DNA of 57,885 nt from Gammaproteobacteria bacterium (GTDB lineage Bacteria > Pseudomonadota > Gammaproteobacteria > Steroidobacterales > Woeseiaceae): assembly GCA_018699395.1 (NCBI GenBank), contig JABIQN010000047.1, forward strand, positions 1 through 57,885, in the 5' to 3' direction. Under the pieces are notes generated by a model, which had not been told where the DNA came from, did not search any database, and was given only the letters and a program-made list of their open reading frames with translations. Positions 26,688 through 36,995 of this stretch are shown here, in pieces. Both the position numbers and the translations under genes were made by a program. Positions within the stretch are counted from its first letter, which is position 1; each line of letters starts with the position of its first letter.

Positions 26688-27097
26688 TCTTGAGAATCCC
26701 TAAAGTCCAATGACGCGGAATTGATGCAGTATCGCAAGCCAGTCGGTTGCGGGCCATCCTCAAAAACATGGCCAAGGTGTGCGTCGCAGTTTTTGCAAAC
26801 CACCTCGCTCCGCGTCATGCCATGGCTCGTATCGATTTTTGTTTGTACCGTATCACCCGCCAGTGGTAGCCAGAAACTAGGCCACCCAGAACCCGAATCG
26901 AATTTTTGCTCGGAGCTAAACAGCTCCGTGTCACAACAAACACATCGATATATTCCTTGAGCCTTATGGTCCACATACTTGCCGGTAAACGCTCGTTCGG
27001 TACCCTTGTTTTGAGTTACCTGAAACTGCTCATCATCTAGTTTCGCTCGCAGTTCATTATTATCGGAATCATCCATGGCCAGCTTAATCGTTGTCAT
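26684..27097 (-). CDS. msrB: Peptide-methionine (R)-S-oxide reductase MsrB
   Basis: Repairs methionine-R-sulfoxide in proteins. The 137-aa protein carries both zinc CxxC pairs (CVCCDTEL and [12 protein letters not shown]) and the GSGWPSFW motif. Catalytic Cys lies in [11 protein letters not shown]. Length is normal. The ATG at 27097 lies inside the htpG 3' end; an alternative ATG at 27076 would avoid the overlap. Placement after htpG suggests joint response to protein damage. Confidence 0.95.
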   Translation of the reverse strand: MTTIKLAMDDSDNNELRAKLDDEQFQVTQNKGTERAFTGKYVDHKAQGIYRCVCCDTELFSSEQKFDSGSGWPSFWLPLAGDTVQTKIDTSHGMTRSEVVCKNCDAHLGHVFEDGPQPTGLRYCINSASLDFRDSQE

Positions 27098-28949
27098 TTA
27101 GCAAAAAGGCATTCATGCGTTGTACGTATTGCGAAGGATCTTCAAGCTGTGAGCCTTCCGCCAACAGCGCATGATCGAGGACGATATTAGACAGCGCTTC
27201 AAAGCGACTGTCATCTTCCTCGCCAGAAAGTCGTATTACAAGTGGATGCTCGATGTTTATTTCAAGAATCGGTTTCGACTCTGGCAACTCCTGTCCACTG
27301 GCTTCCAACATACGACGTACCTGAGGATTCAGATCCTGATCACTGGCAACAACACAGGCTGGCGAATCAACAAGCCTGCGACTGATATTAACCGCCGCGA
27401 CACGCTCACTCAGCAAATTTTGCATCTTCTCCAACAATTTCTTGTTCTCATCATTGAGTTTGTCTTGCGCTTTTTCGTCATCTTCTTCCGGTATATCAAG
27501 TGCTTCACGAGCAACGTCAACAAGCACCTTTCCCTCATACTCGGTCAGACCATCTGCCAGCCAAGCATCGATTCGGTCAGTCAGCAACAAGACCTCGACG
27601 CCACGGCTTCGCAACCGCTCGATATGCGGACTGGCTACGGCAGTCGCATAATTCTTGGCAAGAATATAATAGATCTTGTCCTGGTCCTCTTTTGCTCTTT
27701 CAAGATAGTCATCCAAAGACTGGTCCTGAGTGTCGTTGCCGTTTTGCGTTGTCGCGAAACGGAGTAATTTGGCAAGCTTGTCCTTATTACTATGATCTTC
27801 GACTACACCTTCCTTTAGCACTTGACCGAATTCACCCCAAAACTTCTGATAGCTGTCCTTATCACCCGCAATCTTCTTCAACATATCCAATACGCGACGT
27901 GTCAAAGCAGAGCGCATCGACGTGAGATCCGGATTCTGTTGCAGCAGCTCTCGCGATACGTTTAGGGGAAGATCCGACGAATCCACTACACCCTTCACGA
28001 AGCGCAGGTATAAAGGTAAAAATTGCTCAGCATCATCCATGATAAAGACGCGCTGTACGTACAGCTTCAGTCCTTTGGGTACCTCGCGATTCCACATGTC
28101 AAACGGTGCAGCACTTGGAATATACAGCAGGCTCGTGTACTCACGTTTGCCCTCAACCCGATTGTGGCTCCACGTCAGTGGATCTGCGAAATCGTGCGAC
28201 AGATGCTTATAAAATTCTTTGTACTCATCCTCTGTCACGTCTGACCGTGAGCGCGTCCACAGAGCGGTCGCAGAATTGACAACCTTAGTCTCTGCATCTT
28301 CTTCGCCGATCGCCGTAAGAGACACGGGAAAGCCAATGTGATCTGAGTACTTTCGAATCAATGATTGGATTCGGAATGACTCCGCGTACTCGGACTCATC
28401 TTTCTTGAGATGCAAAGTAACTCGCGTGCCTCGTTCAGCGCGCTCGATGTTTTCGATCGTGAACTCACCCTCGCCTTCAGACTCCCAACGAACGGCCTCA
28501 TCAGCTGCTAATCCTGCACGGCGAGATTCAACCGTGACCTTATCCGCAGCAATGAAGGCTGAGTAAAAACCAACACCAAACTGTCCGATCAGTTGCGCAT
28601 CATGCTGCTTATCACCCGTCATCTGCTCCAAGAACTCCGCAGTACCCGATTTGGCGATCGTGCCAAGATTGTCAATGAGCTCATCTCGGGACATGCCAAT
28701 TCCGTTGTCGATCACAGACAATGTCTGCTGCTCTTTATCGACTTCGATCTTGATACCCAACTCAGTATCCTCAGTCAGTAAGTCGGAGTTGGCCAACGCT
28801 TCAAAGCGCAGCTTGTCCGTCGCATCAGAGGCGTTGGAGATCAGCTCACGAAGGAAAATTTCCTTGTTGCTGTATAAAGAATGAATCATCAGCTGCAGTA
28901 GTTGACGAACTTCAGTTTGGAACCCAAGGGTCTCACGCTTGTCGCTCAC
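27084..28949 (-). CDS. htpG: HSP90-family chaperone HtpG
   Basis: 621-aa cytosolic chaperone ATPase. The GHKL ATP site is clear ([52 protein letters not shown]). The middle domain ([13 protein letters not shown]) and C-terminal dimerisation domain are complete. It starts at a GTG preceded by GGGAG. It heads a probable operon with msrB and the FKBP lipoprotein. I could not identify a heat-shock promoter upstream with confidence. Confidence 0.97.
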   Translation of the reverse strand: MSDKRETLGFQTEVRQLLQLMIHSLYSNKEIFLRELISNASDATDKLRFEALANSDLLTEDTELGIKIEVDKEQQTLSVIDNGIGMSRDELIDNLGTIAKSGTAEFLEQMTGDKQHDAQLIGQFGVGFYSAFIAADKVTVESRRAGLAADEAVRWESEGEGEFTIENIERAERGTRVTLHLKKDESEYAESFRIQSLIRKYSDHIGFPVSLTAIGEEDAETKVVNSATALWTRSRSDVTEDEYKEFYKHLSHDFADPLTWSHNRVEGKREYTSLLYIPSAAPFDMWNREVPKGLKLYVQRVFIMDDAEQFLPLYLRFVKGVVDSSDLPLNVSRELLQQNPDLTSMRSALTRRVLDMLKKIAGDKDSYQKFWGEFGQVLKEGVVEDHSNKDKLAKLLRFATTQNGNDTQDQSLDDYLERAKEDQDKIYYILAKNYATAVASPHIERLRSRGVEVLLLTDRIDAWLADGLTEYEGKVLVDVAREALDIPEEDDEKAQDKLNDENKKLLEKMQNLLSERVAAVNISRRLVDSPACVVASDQDLNPQVRRMLEASGQELPESKPILEINIEHPLVIRLSGEEDDSRFEALSNIVLDHALLAEGSQLEDPSQYVQRMNAFLLNDND

Positions 28950-29094
28950 GCAATCGTCTCCCGACGTAATAAAAGGGATACAAACGATATAGCCTTCACA
29001 GGCTATTTCAAGGCCATATCAGGTATAGCAGGGTAGTTTCTTTAGGTAGCCTCTGACCAATAGGCCTGTGGTGAGATAACTGACCTGTGATCCA

Positions 29095-29595
29095 TCAAGG
29101 ACGAATTTCTACGGGGGTATTGTCGCCGACCATCAACCAGAGGTCGATCATGTCAGAGTTCGAGATGGCGATGCAGCCGTTGGTCCAGTCTTGCGTCCTA
29201 TAGTAAGCCTCTGACCGGCTAGGCTCATTAGGCTGGCCGTGAATCATGATAGCTCCGCCCGGCGACACACCATCGTTCCTAGCTTCCTGACGGTCGGCAG
29301 CGTTGGGATATGAAATATGAATCGACAAGAAATAGTCACTGTTCGGATTACGTGTATCCAAGAGGTATCGACCCTCAGGCGTTTTAAAATCGCCCTCTGC
29401 CTTTTTATCACCTTCTGGAACAATCCCCAAAGCAATTTTAAAAGTGCGGAAAATCTCGCCATCATTCAGCAAATACAGCTCACGATCTGATTTGTCGATA
29501 ACAACCTCGTCCGCAATAGGAAATTCTGCGGCCTGAATCAGGCTGGGAAACAGCAGAATCATGAGCGGGAAGATTGTCTTGATATTGAACCTCAT
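29095..29595 (-). CDS. L,D-transpeptidase family protein (YkuD domain)
   Basis: 166-aa exported protein with signal peptide MRFNIKTIFPLMILLFPSLIQAA and a YkuD domain (VVIDKSDRELYLLNDGE to the end). Catalytic motif is IMIHGQP...DWTNGCIAISNSDM, with the His and Cys of the fold. It should form or edit L,D-crosslinks or anchor proteins to murein. The track ORF begins at 29703, but the hydrophobic signal starts at the ATG of 29595, which I prefer. Confidence 0.87.
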   Translation of the reverse strand: MRFNIKTIFPLMILLFPSLIQAAEFPIADEVVIDKSDRELYLLNDGEIFRTFKIALGIVPEGDKKAEGDFKTPEGRYLLDTRNPNSDYFLSIHISYPNAADRQEARNDGVSPGGAIMIHGQPNEPSRSEAYYRTQDWTNGCIAISNSDMIDLWLMVGDNTPVEIRP

Positions 29596-30000
29596 CGACC
29601 TAGGCCAACAAACCTTCCACCGGCAGAACACGCCCCGAAGCGCGCTTGTCATGACGCACAGAATACGCCTATGAGGCGATTTATCGTTCTTCATAGATAG
29701 CATGTAGATAATGGCGGCATCCTCCTGTCTGACGTCTCTCTGGGCAGCGCTATTCGCAAGGGTGGCTTGTTCGGCCCAATGACAGACCTAATGAGTAATG
29801 CGAGAACCGAATTGCGATCATTCTATTCCTATAGAATCATCGGTATAGCATGAAATCAAGCTGCCATGCCAAACCGCGCCATATTTCATGTTGGCATTGA
29901 AACCGATGAAGTTTCCGCCAGCGAGGAGGATGTCGATGTCATATGAAAAACCGTCGATGATAGTTACGTGGACAGCATGTCCGAGTAAACTTCAGTCGCT
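29596..30000. other. Intergenic region, possible decayed coding sequence
   Basis: About 400 bp between the divergent L,D-transpeptidase and lpxL-like genes. No intact gene is recognised. On the minus strand one frame stays open for about 58 codons and reads protein-like (VTIIDGFSYDIDILLAGGNF, then IGFNANMKYGAVWHG) but has no usual start. ATGCCAA and TTGGCAT form an inverted repeat near 29865-29900. The region may be a gene remnant plus promoters. Confidence 0.3.
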
Positions 30001-30936
30001 ATGACTGAAGATAGAAAACCCCTTAGTAGCTATCGAGCTCCGAAATACTGGCCAATATGGTTTGCTATGGGAGTGCTACGGCTTATCTGCCTACTGCCAC
30101 ACCGGGCCGTTCTTGCAATGGGGCGGATACTAGGCCGGCTGGCGTATTGTGTTAGCAGTTCGCGGCGTCACATCGTCCAACGCAATATTGAACTTTGTTT
30201 TCCCAAGATGAGCCCTCAAGAGCGTCATGCTCTGGTCGTTGAGCATTTCAAAGCACTGGGCATGATGCTCGTCGAAATGGGTCTTGGCCGATGGGCTAGT
30301 GATAAACATCTCCAGTCGATTACAGTCATCAAAGGAATCGAGCACCTGAGAAAAGCCAAGGAGGATGGTCGTGGCGCTATTCTTCTGGCCGCCCATTTCA
30401 CCACTTTGGAAGTGAGCGGTCGCGTTCTCGCCATCAGCCTACCGTTCGACGGCGTTTATCGGAGGAACCGGAGTGACTTCATTACAGAAATTCAACGCAG
30501 CGGTCGCGAGCGTTCGGTCACCAATACGATCGAGAAACGCGACATCAAGAAAATGGTTCGTAATCTGCGCGCTGGCCGAACGGTGTGGTACGCGCCAGAC
30601 CAGAGCTACAATCGAAAGGGCGCGGAAATCATCGATTTCTTTGGCGTGCCGTCCATGCACACAACGGCCACATCGACATTGACTCGGCTAGGTAAGGCGA
30701 TTGCGATTCCATTTTTTTCTCGGCGATTGCCAGATGGCACTTATGAGATCACATTGCTGGCGCCACTCGAGAACTTCCCTAGTGATGACCCTGTGGCCGA
30801 TACACGCCGGTATGTCAGTATTCTCGAAGAGCATATACGCACATGTCCGGAGCAATACTTTTGGGTTCACCGTAAATTCAAGGACCTACCTGACGACTAC
30901 CCGGACTACTACGCAGATTTCGACGCGTCGAAGTAG
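30001..30936 (+). CDS. LpxL/HtrB-family lipid A acyltransferase
   Basis: 311-aa inner-membrane enzyme that adds a secondary acyl chain to Kdo-lipid A. It has an N-terminal membrane helix, the catalytic HX4E motif in LLAAHFTTLEVSGR, and the conserved VYRRNRSDFI and WYAPDQSYNRKGAEIIDFFGVPSMH blocks. Chain specificity cannot be told. It starts at an ATG with a poor ribosome-binding site. Its 3' end overlaps kdkA by 28 bp, and both genes belong to LPS core-lipid A assembly. Confidence 0.92.
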   Translation: MTEDRKPLSSYRAPKYWPIWFAMGVLRLICLLPHRAVLAMGRILGRLAYCVSSSRRHIVQRNIELCFPKMSPQERHALVVEHFKALGMMLVEMGLGRWASDKHLQSITVIKGIEHLRKAKEDGRGAILLAAHFTTLEVSGRVLAISLPFDGVYRRNRSDFITEIQRSGRERSVTNTIEKRDIKKMVRNLRAGRTVWYAPDQSYNRKGAEIIDFFGVPSMHTTATSTLTRLGKAIAIPFFSRRLPDGTYEITLLAPLENFPSDDPVADTRRYVSILEEHIRTCPEQYFWVHRKFKDLPDDYPDYYADFDASK

Positions 30937-31640
30937 CCTTCCAGCAACTCCTCCCAGTTCGCTGCATAGAAATGCAGTTTGGGGTCCAGTCCGAGTACTT
31001 TCACCAGCGACCGATGCAGGCGACCGAGGGTTTCTTGCTGCCAGGGCCCTGGTGATTTCAACGAACCCTTATCAAAGTCGAGCATCCAAATATCCCCGTC
31101 TTTGTCGACCTGTACGTTGTAGGCATTCATATCTGCATGATAAACACCAGCCTCATGGAACTTCCAAATTGCCTGACCGACCGACCGCCAAAACGCTTCG
31201 CCGCGATCCTTTTTCGCTATGTATTGCGATAGCGGAATGACGTCGGGTATGCGAACTGTGATGAGGTCTGCCGTGTAGAAAGTGCCGCGACGGTAGAATC
31301 TCGCCGCCGCTGGGCGCGGAACATTCATGTTGTTCGTCGCCAGCTTGTCCAACAAGCGCCATTCCTTAAATGAGCGCGTCAGATCTTCACCTGCAAAAAC
31401 GTAGGAATCGCGAACGATTTTGCCGAGCAAGCCACCACGCCTGTAATGCCGCAGCACGAACTGGCGAGGAATATTGCCGACGAACATCGTATTACCACGG
31501 CCGCCGGAACGCAGCGATCCGGTCAATACTTCAGAGTGCGGCCAGCCGCCAGCTGTAAATCGTTCGGCCGAGATCTGGTTGATAATCGCCTTATCGTATA
31601 GGATAGCGCCGTTCTTGGTTCTCTCGACGGTTTCGGTCAA
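30909..31640 (-). CDS. kdkA: 3-deoxy-D-manno-octulosonic acid kinase
   Basis: Phosphorylates Kdo of Kdo-lipid A. The 243-aa protein is a small kinase fold with RQFVLRHYRRGGLLGK, a catalytic loop HEAGVYHADMNAYNVQV (HxD...N) and WMLDFDKGSLK (DFD). This fits KdkA/WaaP-type LPS kinases. The start is a TTG, 18 bp from the TTG of the divergent GT9 gene. It converges with the lpxL-like gene and shares a palindrome with it, so both proteins end in FDASK plus a short tail. Confidence 0.9.
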   Translation of the reverse strand: MTETVERTKNGAILYDKAIINQISAERFTAGGWPHSEVLTGSLRSGGRGNTMFVGNIPRQFVLRHYRRGGLLGKIVRDSYVFAGEDLTRSFKEWRLLDKLATNNMNVPRPAAARFYRRGTFYTADLITVRIPDVIPLSQYIAKKDRGEAFWRSVGQAIWKFHEAGVYHADMNAYNVQVDKDGDIWMLDFDKGSLKSPGPWQQETLGRLHRSLVKVLGLDPKLHFYAANWEELLEGYFDASKSA

Positions 31641-31658
31641 CGGGTCCGTCCTTCTCTA

Positions 31659-32744
31659 TTGTCGGATTTGATTCTAAAAACGCAGCCAGAAAAAATATGT
31701 GTCATTCGCCTTTCCGCGATCGGTGATACGTGTCATGCACTGGCCGTTGTGCGCCGTATTCAGGATAACTGGCCAAGCGCAAGTATCACATGGATTATCG
31801 GTAAGACAGAAGCTCAACTCATGGCGAATATCCCGGATATCGAGTTTATCATCTTCGATAAATCCAAGGGGTGGGGGGCATATAAGGACGTTCGCAATAA
31901 ACTGGGTGGAGAAACCTTCGATATTGCGCTGTGTATGCATTCATCGATGCGTGTTAATTTCCTCTACCCGATTATTCGAACGCCAATTCGCCTCGGGTTT
32001 GATCGTAAGCGCGCAAAAGACTTTCAATGGCTGTTTACAAGTCGTCGCATTGAAGCCACTCATGGTGAACATGTGTTGGAAGCCATGATGTCATTTGCAT
32101 CTACCATTGGGGCCACACCTAAGCCAATCCGCTGGGACATACCACTTGGTAATGATGAGCGGGAATTTTCCACCAACTTTCAGAGCCCCAATAAGCCGCT
32201 TGTCGTCATTAGTCCTTGCAGCAGCAATCGAAGTAGAAACTTTCGAAACTGGAGTGTCGAAAACTACGCGAAAACGATTGAGCATCTCAACAGGAAAAAA
32301 TGCCGAGTAATATTGACCGGTGGAACAAGTGACCTCGAGATCGAGTATGGAGCAGCACTTTCGAAAAATGCTATGGCTGAGAATTTGGTCGACAAGACAT
32401 CGCTCAAGCAGCTTGCCGCACTGATTGCAGCTGCGGATTTGTTAATTTGCCCGGATTCGGGTCCAGCGCACATGGCGACGGCCTTCAGCACTCCCGTGCT
32501 CGGCTTATATGCCACGTCCAATCCTGAGCGCACCGGACCGTTTACCTCGCGTGAACTTACCGTCAATCGCTATCCTGATGCTGCACAAAAGTACTTGGGG
32601 AAACCCGTCGAGCAGCTACATTGGGGGCAACGAATTCGTCATCCGGATGCGATGGCACTTATCACTGCTAAAGAAGTCATGGGAAAGATCGATGCGTTTT
32701 TCGATCTGGAGTCCGGCGTCGCCGGTTATGACATACACAAATAG
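31659..32744 (+). CDS. Glycosyltransferase family 9 (heptosyltransferase-like)
   Basis: 361-aa GT-B enzyme, probably a heptosyltransferase of the LPS inner core. Signatures are KICVIRLSAIGDTCHALAVVRRI, IGKTEAQLMANIPDIE, VVISPCSSNRSRNFRNW and LICPDSGPAHMATAFSTPVLGLYATSNPERTGPF. It cannot be assigned to WaaC, WaaF or WaaQ from the sequence alone. Start codon is TTG at 31659 or 31668. It is divergent from kdkA and converges, 1 bp apart, with the zinc-finger gene. Confidence 0.88.
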   Translation: MSDLILKTQPEKICVIRLSAIGDTCHALAVVRRIQDNWPSASITWIIGKTEAQLMANIPDIEFIIFDKSKGWGAYKDVRNKLGGETFDIALCMHSSMRVNFLYPIIRTPIRLGFDRKRAKDFQWLFTSRRIEATHGEHVLEAMMSFASTIGATPKPIRWDIPLGNDEREFSTNFQSPNKPLVVISPCSSNRSRNFRNWSVENYAKTIEHLNRKKCRVILTGGTSDLEIEYGAALSKNAMAENLVDKTSLKQLAALIAAADLLICPDSGPAHMATAFSTPVLGLYATSNPERTGPFTSRELTVNRYPDAAQKYLGKPVEQLHWGQRIRHPDAMALITAKEVMGKIDAFFDLESGVAGYDIHK

Positions 32745-32745
32745 C

Positions 32746-32979
32746 CTATTCGTCGTCGCTCAGAATTTCGTATAGCGCGCCGCAGTATGGACACTTCGCT
32801 TCACCGGTCGCCTCAATCGGCAGGTAGACCTTGGGATGTGAATTCCACAAATACATACCGGGCATCGGACAGCTCAAAGGCAATTCCCTCGCTCGCACTC
32901 CATATTTATTCTGGGCATTCGCCGGAATCAGTTTCTGATCAATCGTGCCTATTCTTACCGCCACAGCGCTCTCAGTCAT
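32746..32979 (-). CDS. Zinc-finger protein, zf-CHCC type
   Basis: 77-aa protein ending CPYCGALYEILSDDE with an upstream Cys/His set (LSCPMPGMYLWNSHPKVYLPI). This is the CHCC zinc-finger family related to the mitochondrial complex I NDUFS6 subunit. Role in bacteria is uncertain. The track ORF starts at 33186 inside glnE; the ATG at 32979 (MTESAV) gives the family length. It sits between glnE and a heptosyltransferase-like gene; ilvE, which I recall between glnE and waaF in Pseudomonas, is absent. Confidence 0.85.
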   Translation of the reverse strand: MTESAVAVRIGTIDQKLIPANAQNKYGVRARELPLSCPMPGMYLWNSHPKVYLPIEATGEAKCPYCGALYEILSDDE

Positions 32980-33040
32980 CTCGTTGGTTGAAGTCCTAAT
33001 TATAAAGCATTGAATTGGTTCGCGGCCACGACAATGCGCT

Positions 33041-35902
33041 TTAACCCAGCCGTTGCTTCCAGATCGACTTGACGAAATTGCGCTCTTTAGTGAAGCGCCC
33101 GACATCGCACTGCGGCTTTTGCCCATCAAGGACAAGATAGTGGAGGTACAATCTGTAGTCTCTGTAAATATCTTGCAAACGCTCACCTATGTCCTCCGCG
33201 AGAATCTTTGCTGCGATCAACGCATCCAGCTGGCGAATGTTGTCAGAATAAGTAATAACCTCCGGATGCGAGCGTACCTCCTTAAGTACCAGGTATTGAA
33301 CCAAGAACTCAATGTCGCCTAGGCCGCCGCCTCCGTTTTTCAAATCGAACACCTTTTCGTCGCTGCAATCGAGCTCTTTACGCATTCGTTTTCGCATCAT
33401 GATCACGTCATCTCGGAGCTGGTCCCGGCGCACTCTGTCAGACAGTGTTTCTCGGCGAATGCGCTCGAACTCGTCTGCGATTTTGTCGCTGCCGGCCACG
33501 GCACGAGCTCGCAGAAGTGCCTGATGTTCCCAAGTCCAGGCGTTATCCTCCTGATAGCGCTCAAACGCATCTGTACTGCTCACAAGAAAGCCTGAACGTC
33601 CATCTGGCCTTAATCGAGTATCAATTTCATAAAGTTCGCCTGAGCCAGTTTGAGTCGTCAGGAAGTGCACCAGGCGACGCACGAGTCTTCCGAAAAACAT
33701 CATATTGTTAAGTGGCTTATCTCCGTCCGTCGTTTGTTGCTCACCTTTCGAGTCGTGCAGGAAAATGATATCGAGGTCGGAACCGTAAGACAGTTCGAGG
33801 CCACCCAATTTCCCGTAACCCGCAATACCGAAACCCGCGGTACGACGGGTGCCGTCCACGACATAGTGTGGCGTCCCATGACGCTCGATTAGGTCATTCC
33901 ATGCAACGCGCAGAGCTTCGTCCAGCACCACCTCGGCAAGCCAGGTCAGCGCATCACTGACCTTCATAATGGGCAGCTTGCCATTAAAGTCGGCAACAGC
34001 GATGCGAAACATCACCGCTCGCTGGAACTGAGCGATAGTCTGCATTTCGGCCTCACTGTCGGTGTTACCCGCGCCGCCAAGCCGCTGCTGAAGCTCGAGT
34101 GATAAATCCACCTTACTTACACTGGAGGAATGGATTCTCGGATCCAGCAACTCATCAAGCAGAACTGGGTAGCGCGCAATTTGTCCAGCGACATACTGGC
34201 TTCGGGCACAAAGGTCTACCAGTCGTGACAACGCATTTTGATTTTCATTCAATAGCGCGAGATAGGCACTGCGACGTAGGATATTCTCGGTGACTGCCAG
34301 TGTTCGTGACAACGCTACAATCGGGCGCTTTGACTCCAAGATTCGCTCAATCAGAATGGGAAGGAAGCGCTGTAATCGTCCACCTGATACTGAGTCGACT
34401 TGTTGCACTGCTGATGATGATGCAAACGCGACGATCCCAGTTGCCAGTTCGTCCGCAAATTTGGAGTCTAGTGCTTTACTCCAGTCACTTGCCGACGCGC
34501 TCGTATTCCAGAGTCGTCCGAAGACTTGCCATTTTGGATTCTCGTCACTACGGCCACGAAATGCGACGGCGTTAAACTGCGCTGATATCGCATGACGATG
34601 TCGGTCAAGCTCGACAATGAGCGCATCCCAGGATTCCGAACGTGTCGCTAGGCATAATCTTGCTCGATCTATATCGTTGGCTGGTAACTCATGCGCTTGC
34701 TCATCACGAATCGCCTGAATGAAGTTCTCGAGTCGACGTAGGTACCTGTACGAATTGAGGATTTCGTCGGCGTCTGGCTGGCTGATGCCTCGCTCGCTCA
34801 CCAGCAATGGCAACACTTTCTGAAATTCGCAGCCCTGCAACTGCGGCTCACTACCGCCTCGAACGAGTTGCAAGGCCTGCACTATGAATTCCGCTTCGCG
34901 AATACCACCCGGACCCAGCTTGACGTTGTCCTGGAGCTCACGCCGTCGAACCTCGGCGGTAATCATGTCCTGCATCTCTCGCACAAATTCGAATACGCCA
35001 TAGTCCAGATAACGCCTGTACACGAAGGGCCTGATCATATTGTCGTTGAGTTCGGCGGCAATCTTCTCTGGCGGCTGTGTACCAACGACTCTCGCTTTCA
35101 CGTAGGCATAGCGCTCCCAATCGCGGCCATGCTTAAGCAGATAAGACTCGAGTGCGGCGAAACTCACAACCGGTGGCCCGCTATCTCCGAAAGGCCGCAA
35201 TCTAGTATCAACTCGAAATACGAAGCCATCGACAGTGACTTCGTCTAGTAGTGCGATGACCTGACGTGATAGTCGCGTGAAGTATTCCTGCGCGCTCTGC
35301 ATCCGTGCGCCGTCAGTCTGACCGTCCTCAGTGAAGCAAAATATGATATCAATATCGGATGAGAAATTCAGCTCGCGCCCACCGAGCTTACCCATGCCGA
35401 GAACGACCATCGGCACGATCTCACCGGTAGCGCTTCGAACGCGGCCGAATCTTGGCATTAGTTGTTTTTCTGCGTAGCGCATCGCAGCATCGAGAAGCCG
35501 ATCTGCCAGCAGCGACAGTTGTTGTAACGTTTCGTCCAGATCCGCCTGACCCTGAATTTCCCGCCATAAAATTCGCAGCAGGGAGCGGTTTCGATATCGC
35601 CGCAATTCTGATTTGACCACTGCGGCGTCCGCATCGCTTGATGCGATGTTCAGAACGAAATTATCTAGCCCTACATCAATAGCAGGCCTCGAAAATGACG
35701 CCACGTTATTCGCGAACCACTGCGCTTCGCGCAGCACTACTTTGGCGGCGAACTCGCTACAGGCGACCAATCGAGAAACCGAAGCGACAATCTCATCCGG
35801 GAGAACGATGTCATGCTCGGCAAACTTTTCGAACCAAAGTGACACTGCTGGCTGCAGCACCTCCGGCAAGTTACTAATATTTGGTACTGTATCCGTCCCC
35901 AT
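33041..35902 (-). CDS. glnE: Glutamine synthetase adenylyltransferase/deadenylase
   Basis: 953-aa bifunctional enzyme that adds or removes AMP on glutamine synthetase in response to PII. Two nucleotidyltransferase domains are visible. The N-terminal deadenylase is GMGKLGGRELNFSSDIDIIF (~residue 170) and the C-terminal adenylase is GYGKLGGLELSYGSDLDIIFLHD (~700). Both have the GS.D.D metal motif. I use the ATG at 35902 rather than the GTG two codons upstream. The zf-CHCC gene follows on the same strand. Confidence 0.97.
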   Translation of the reverse strand: MGTDTVPNISNLPEVLQPAVSLWFEKFAEHDIVLPDEIVASVSRLVACSEFAAKVVLREAQWFANNVASFSRPAIDVGLDNFVLNIASSDADAAVVKSELRRYRNRSLLRILWREIQGQADLDETLQQLSLLADRLLDAAMRYAEKQLMPRFGRVRSATGEIVPMVVLGMGKLGGRELNFSSDIDIIFCFTEDGQTDGARMQSAQEYFTRLSRQVIALLDEVTVDGFVFRVDTRLRPFGDSGPPVVSFAALESYLLKHGRDWERYAYVKARVVGTQPPEKIAAELNDNMIRPFVYRRYLDYGVFEFVREMQDMITAEVRRRELQDNVKLGPGGIREAEFIVQALQLVRGGSEPQLQGCEFQKVLPLLVSERGISQPDADEILNSYRYLRRLENFIQAIRDEQAHELPANDIDRARLCLATRSESWDALIVELDRHRHAISAQFNAVAFRGRSDENPKWQVFGRLWNTSASASDWSKALDSKFADELATGIVAFASSSAVQQVDSVSGGRLQRFLPILIERILESKRPIVALSRTLAVTENILRRSAYLALLNENQNALSRLVDLCARSQYVAGQIARYPVLLDELLDPRIHSSSVSKVDLSLELQQRLGGAGNTDSEAEMQTIAQFQRAVMFRIAVADFNGKLPIMKVSDALTWLAEVVLDEALRVAWNDLIERHGTPHYVVDGTRRTAGFGIAGYGKLGGLELSYGSDLDIIFLHDSKGEQQTTDGDKPLNNMMFFGRLVRRLVHFLTTQTGSGELYEIDTRLRPDGRSGFLVSSTDAFERYQEDNAWTWEHQALLRARAVAGSDKIADEFERIRRETLSDRVRRDQLRDDVIMMRKRMRKELDCSDEKVFDLKNGGGGLGDIEFLVQYLVLKEVRSHPEVITYSDNIRQLDALIAAKILAEDIGERLQDIYRDYRLYLHYLVLDGQKPQCDVGRFTKERNFVKSIWKQRLG

Positions 35903-36037
35903 GCTCACAGTCTAACCAACCGAGTCCCGCACCGACACTGTTACGATCACCGCGTATCTCTCGCAGTATCACCTAATGATCGACAAGTACCTTCTTATTT
36001 TAAATCAGAAATTTACGTGCATCTTTGATGCGCTGGA

Positions 36038-36991
36038 TCACAAACTTTCCAGCCAGTCATTATCTGAGCCTTCATTAACGCCTTCGAACAATGGCGTACT
36101 CAAATAACGCTCACCGGTATCCGGCAGCATCGCCAGAATCACGGATCCCTTCGGAGCCTTCTCTGCTGTAGCTAAAGCGGCGGCTAAAGTTGCCCCCGAC
36201 GAAATCCCGGTGAAAATGCCTTCTCGGGCCGCCAACTCACGCGAAACTTCGATTGCGCGCTCATCCGTTACAGTTAAAAGATCATCATAAATTTCCCGAT
36301 TCAAAACCTTCGGAATGAAGTCCGGCGTCCAGCCCTGGATTTTGTGCGGCGCCCAATCAGCGCCGGAGAGTAGCGACGCAGCCTCTGGTTCGACTGCCAC
36401 TATTTCGATGTCCGGGCGGGCCGCTTTCAGAACCTCACCGGCACCGGTCATCGTGCCGCCGGTTCCGTAGCCGGTCACCCAATAGTCGAGTCGCCCACCC
36501 GCAAAGTCTCGTAATATTTCGGGAGCGGTGGTCTGTCGGTGGTACTCCGGATTTGCTTCGTTTTCGAACTGGCGGGCAAGAAACCAGCCATGTTTTTTGG
36601 CAAGTTCTTCTGCTTTTCTTACCATTCCCGTACCGCGCTCCGCCGCTGGTGTGAGAATGACCTTTGCACCCATGCCACGCATGATTTTGCGTCGTTCGAC
36701 AGAGAATGAATCCGACATCGTCGCAACAAACTGGTGTCCCTTAACGGCGCAGACCATTGCAAGTGCGATGCCAGTATTTCCGGATGTTGCTTCGACCACC
36801 GTTTGGCCCGGCTTTAAGGTACCGCGCCTTTCGGCATCATTTATGATTGCGAACGCTAGGCGATCCTTGACCGATGCCAATGGGTTAAATGACTCAACCT
36901 TCACATACATGTCGACGTGGTCTGGACCCATCCGATTGAGGCGTACAATAGGTGTGTTTCCAATTGTTTCCAAAATGCTGTTGTAGATCAT
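36038..36991 (-). CDS. cysK: Cysteine synthase (O-acetylserine sulfhydrylase)
   Basis: 317-aa PLP enzyme that makes cysteine from O-acetylserine and sulfide. PLP lysine is in NPLASVKDRLAFAII; the substrate loop EATSGNTGIALA and the phosphate loop GTGGTMTGAG are intact. Length is between CysK and CysM. It starts at an ATG 4 bp after cysG and is part of the sulfur-assimilation block. Confidence 0.95.
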   Translation of the reverse strand: MIYNSILETIGNTPIVRLNRMGPDHVDMYVKVESFNPLASVKDRLAFAIINDAERRGTLKPGQTVVEATSGNTGIALAMVCAVKGHQFVATMSDSFSVERRKIMRGMGAKVILTPAAERGTGMVRKAEELAKKHGWFLARQFENEANPEYHRQTTAPEILRDFAGGRLDYWVTGYGTGGTMTGAGEVLKAARPDIEIVAVEPEAASLLSGADWAPHKIQGWTPDFIPKVLNREIYDDLLTVTDERAIEVSRELAAREGIFTGISSGATLAAALATAEKAPKGSVILAMLPDTGERYLSTPLFEGVNEGSDNDWLESL

Positions 36992-36995
36992 TTTC

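Noticed and set aside
27171-28212. Several long ORFs antisense to htpG
   Set aside because: They are shadow frames of a strongly conserved gene.
34938-35120. ORF inside glnE
   Set aside because: Shadow frame of the first adenylyltransferase half.
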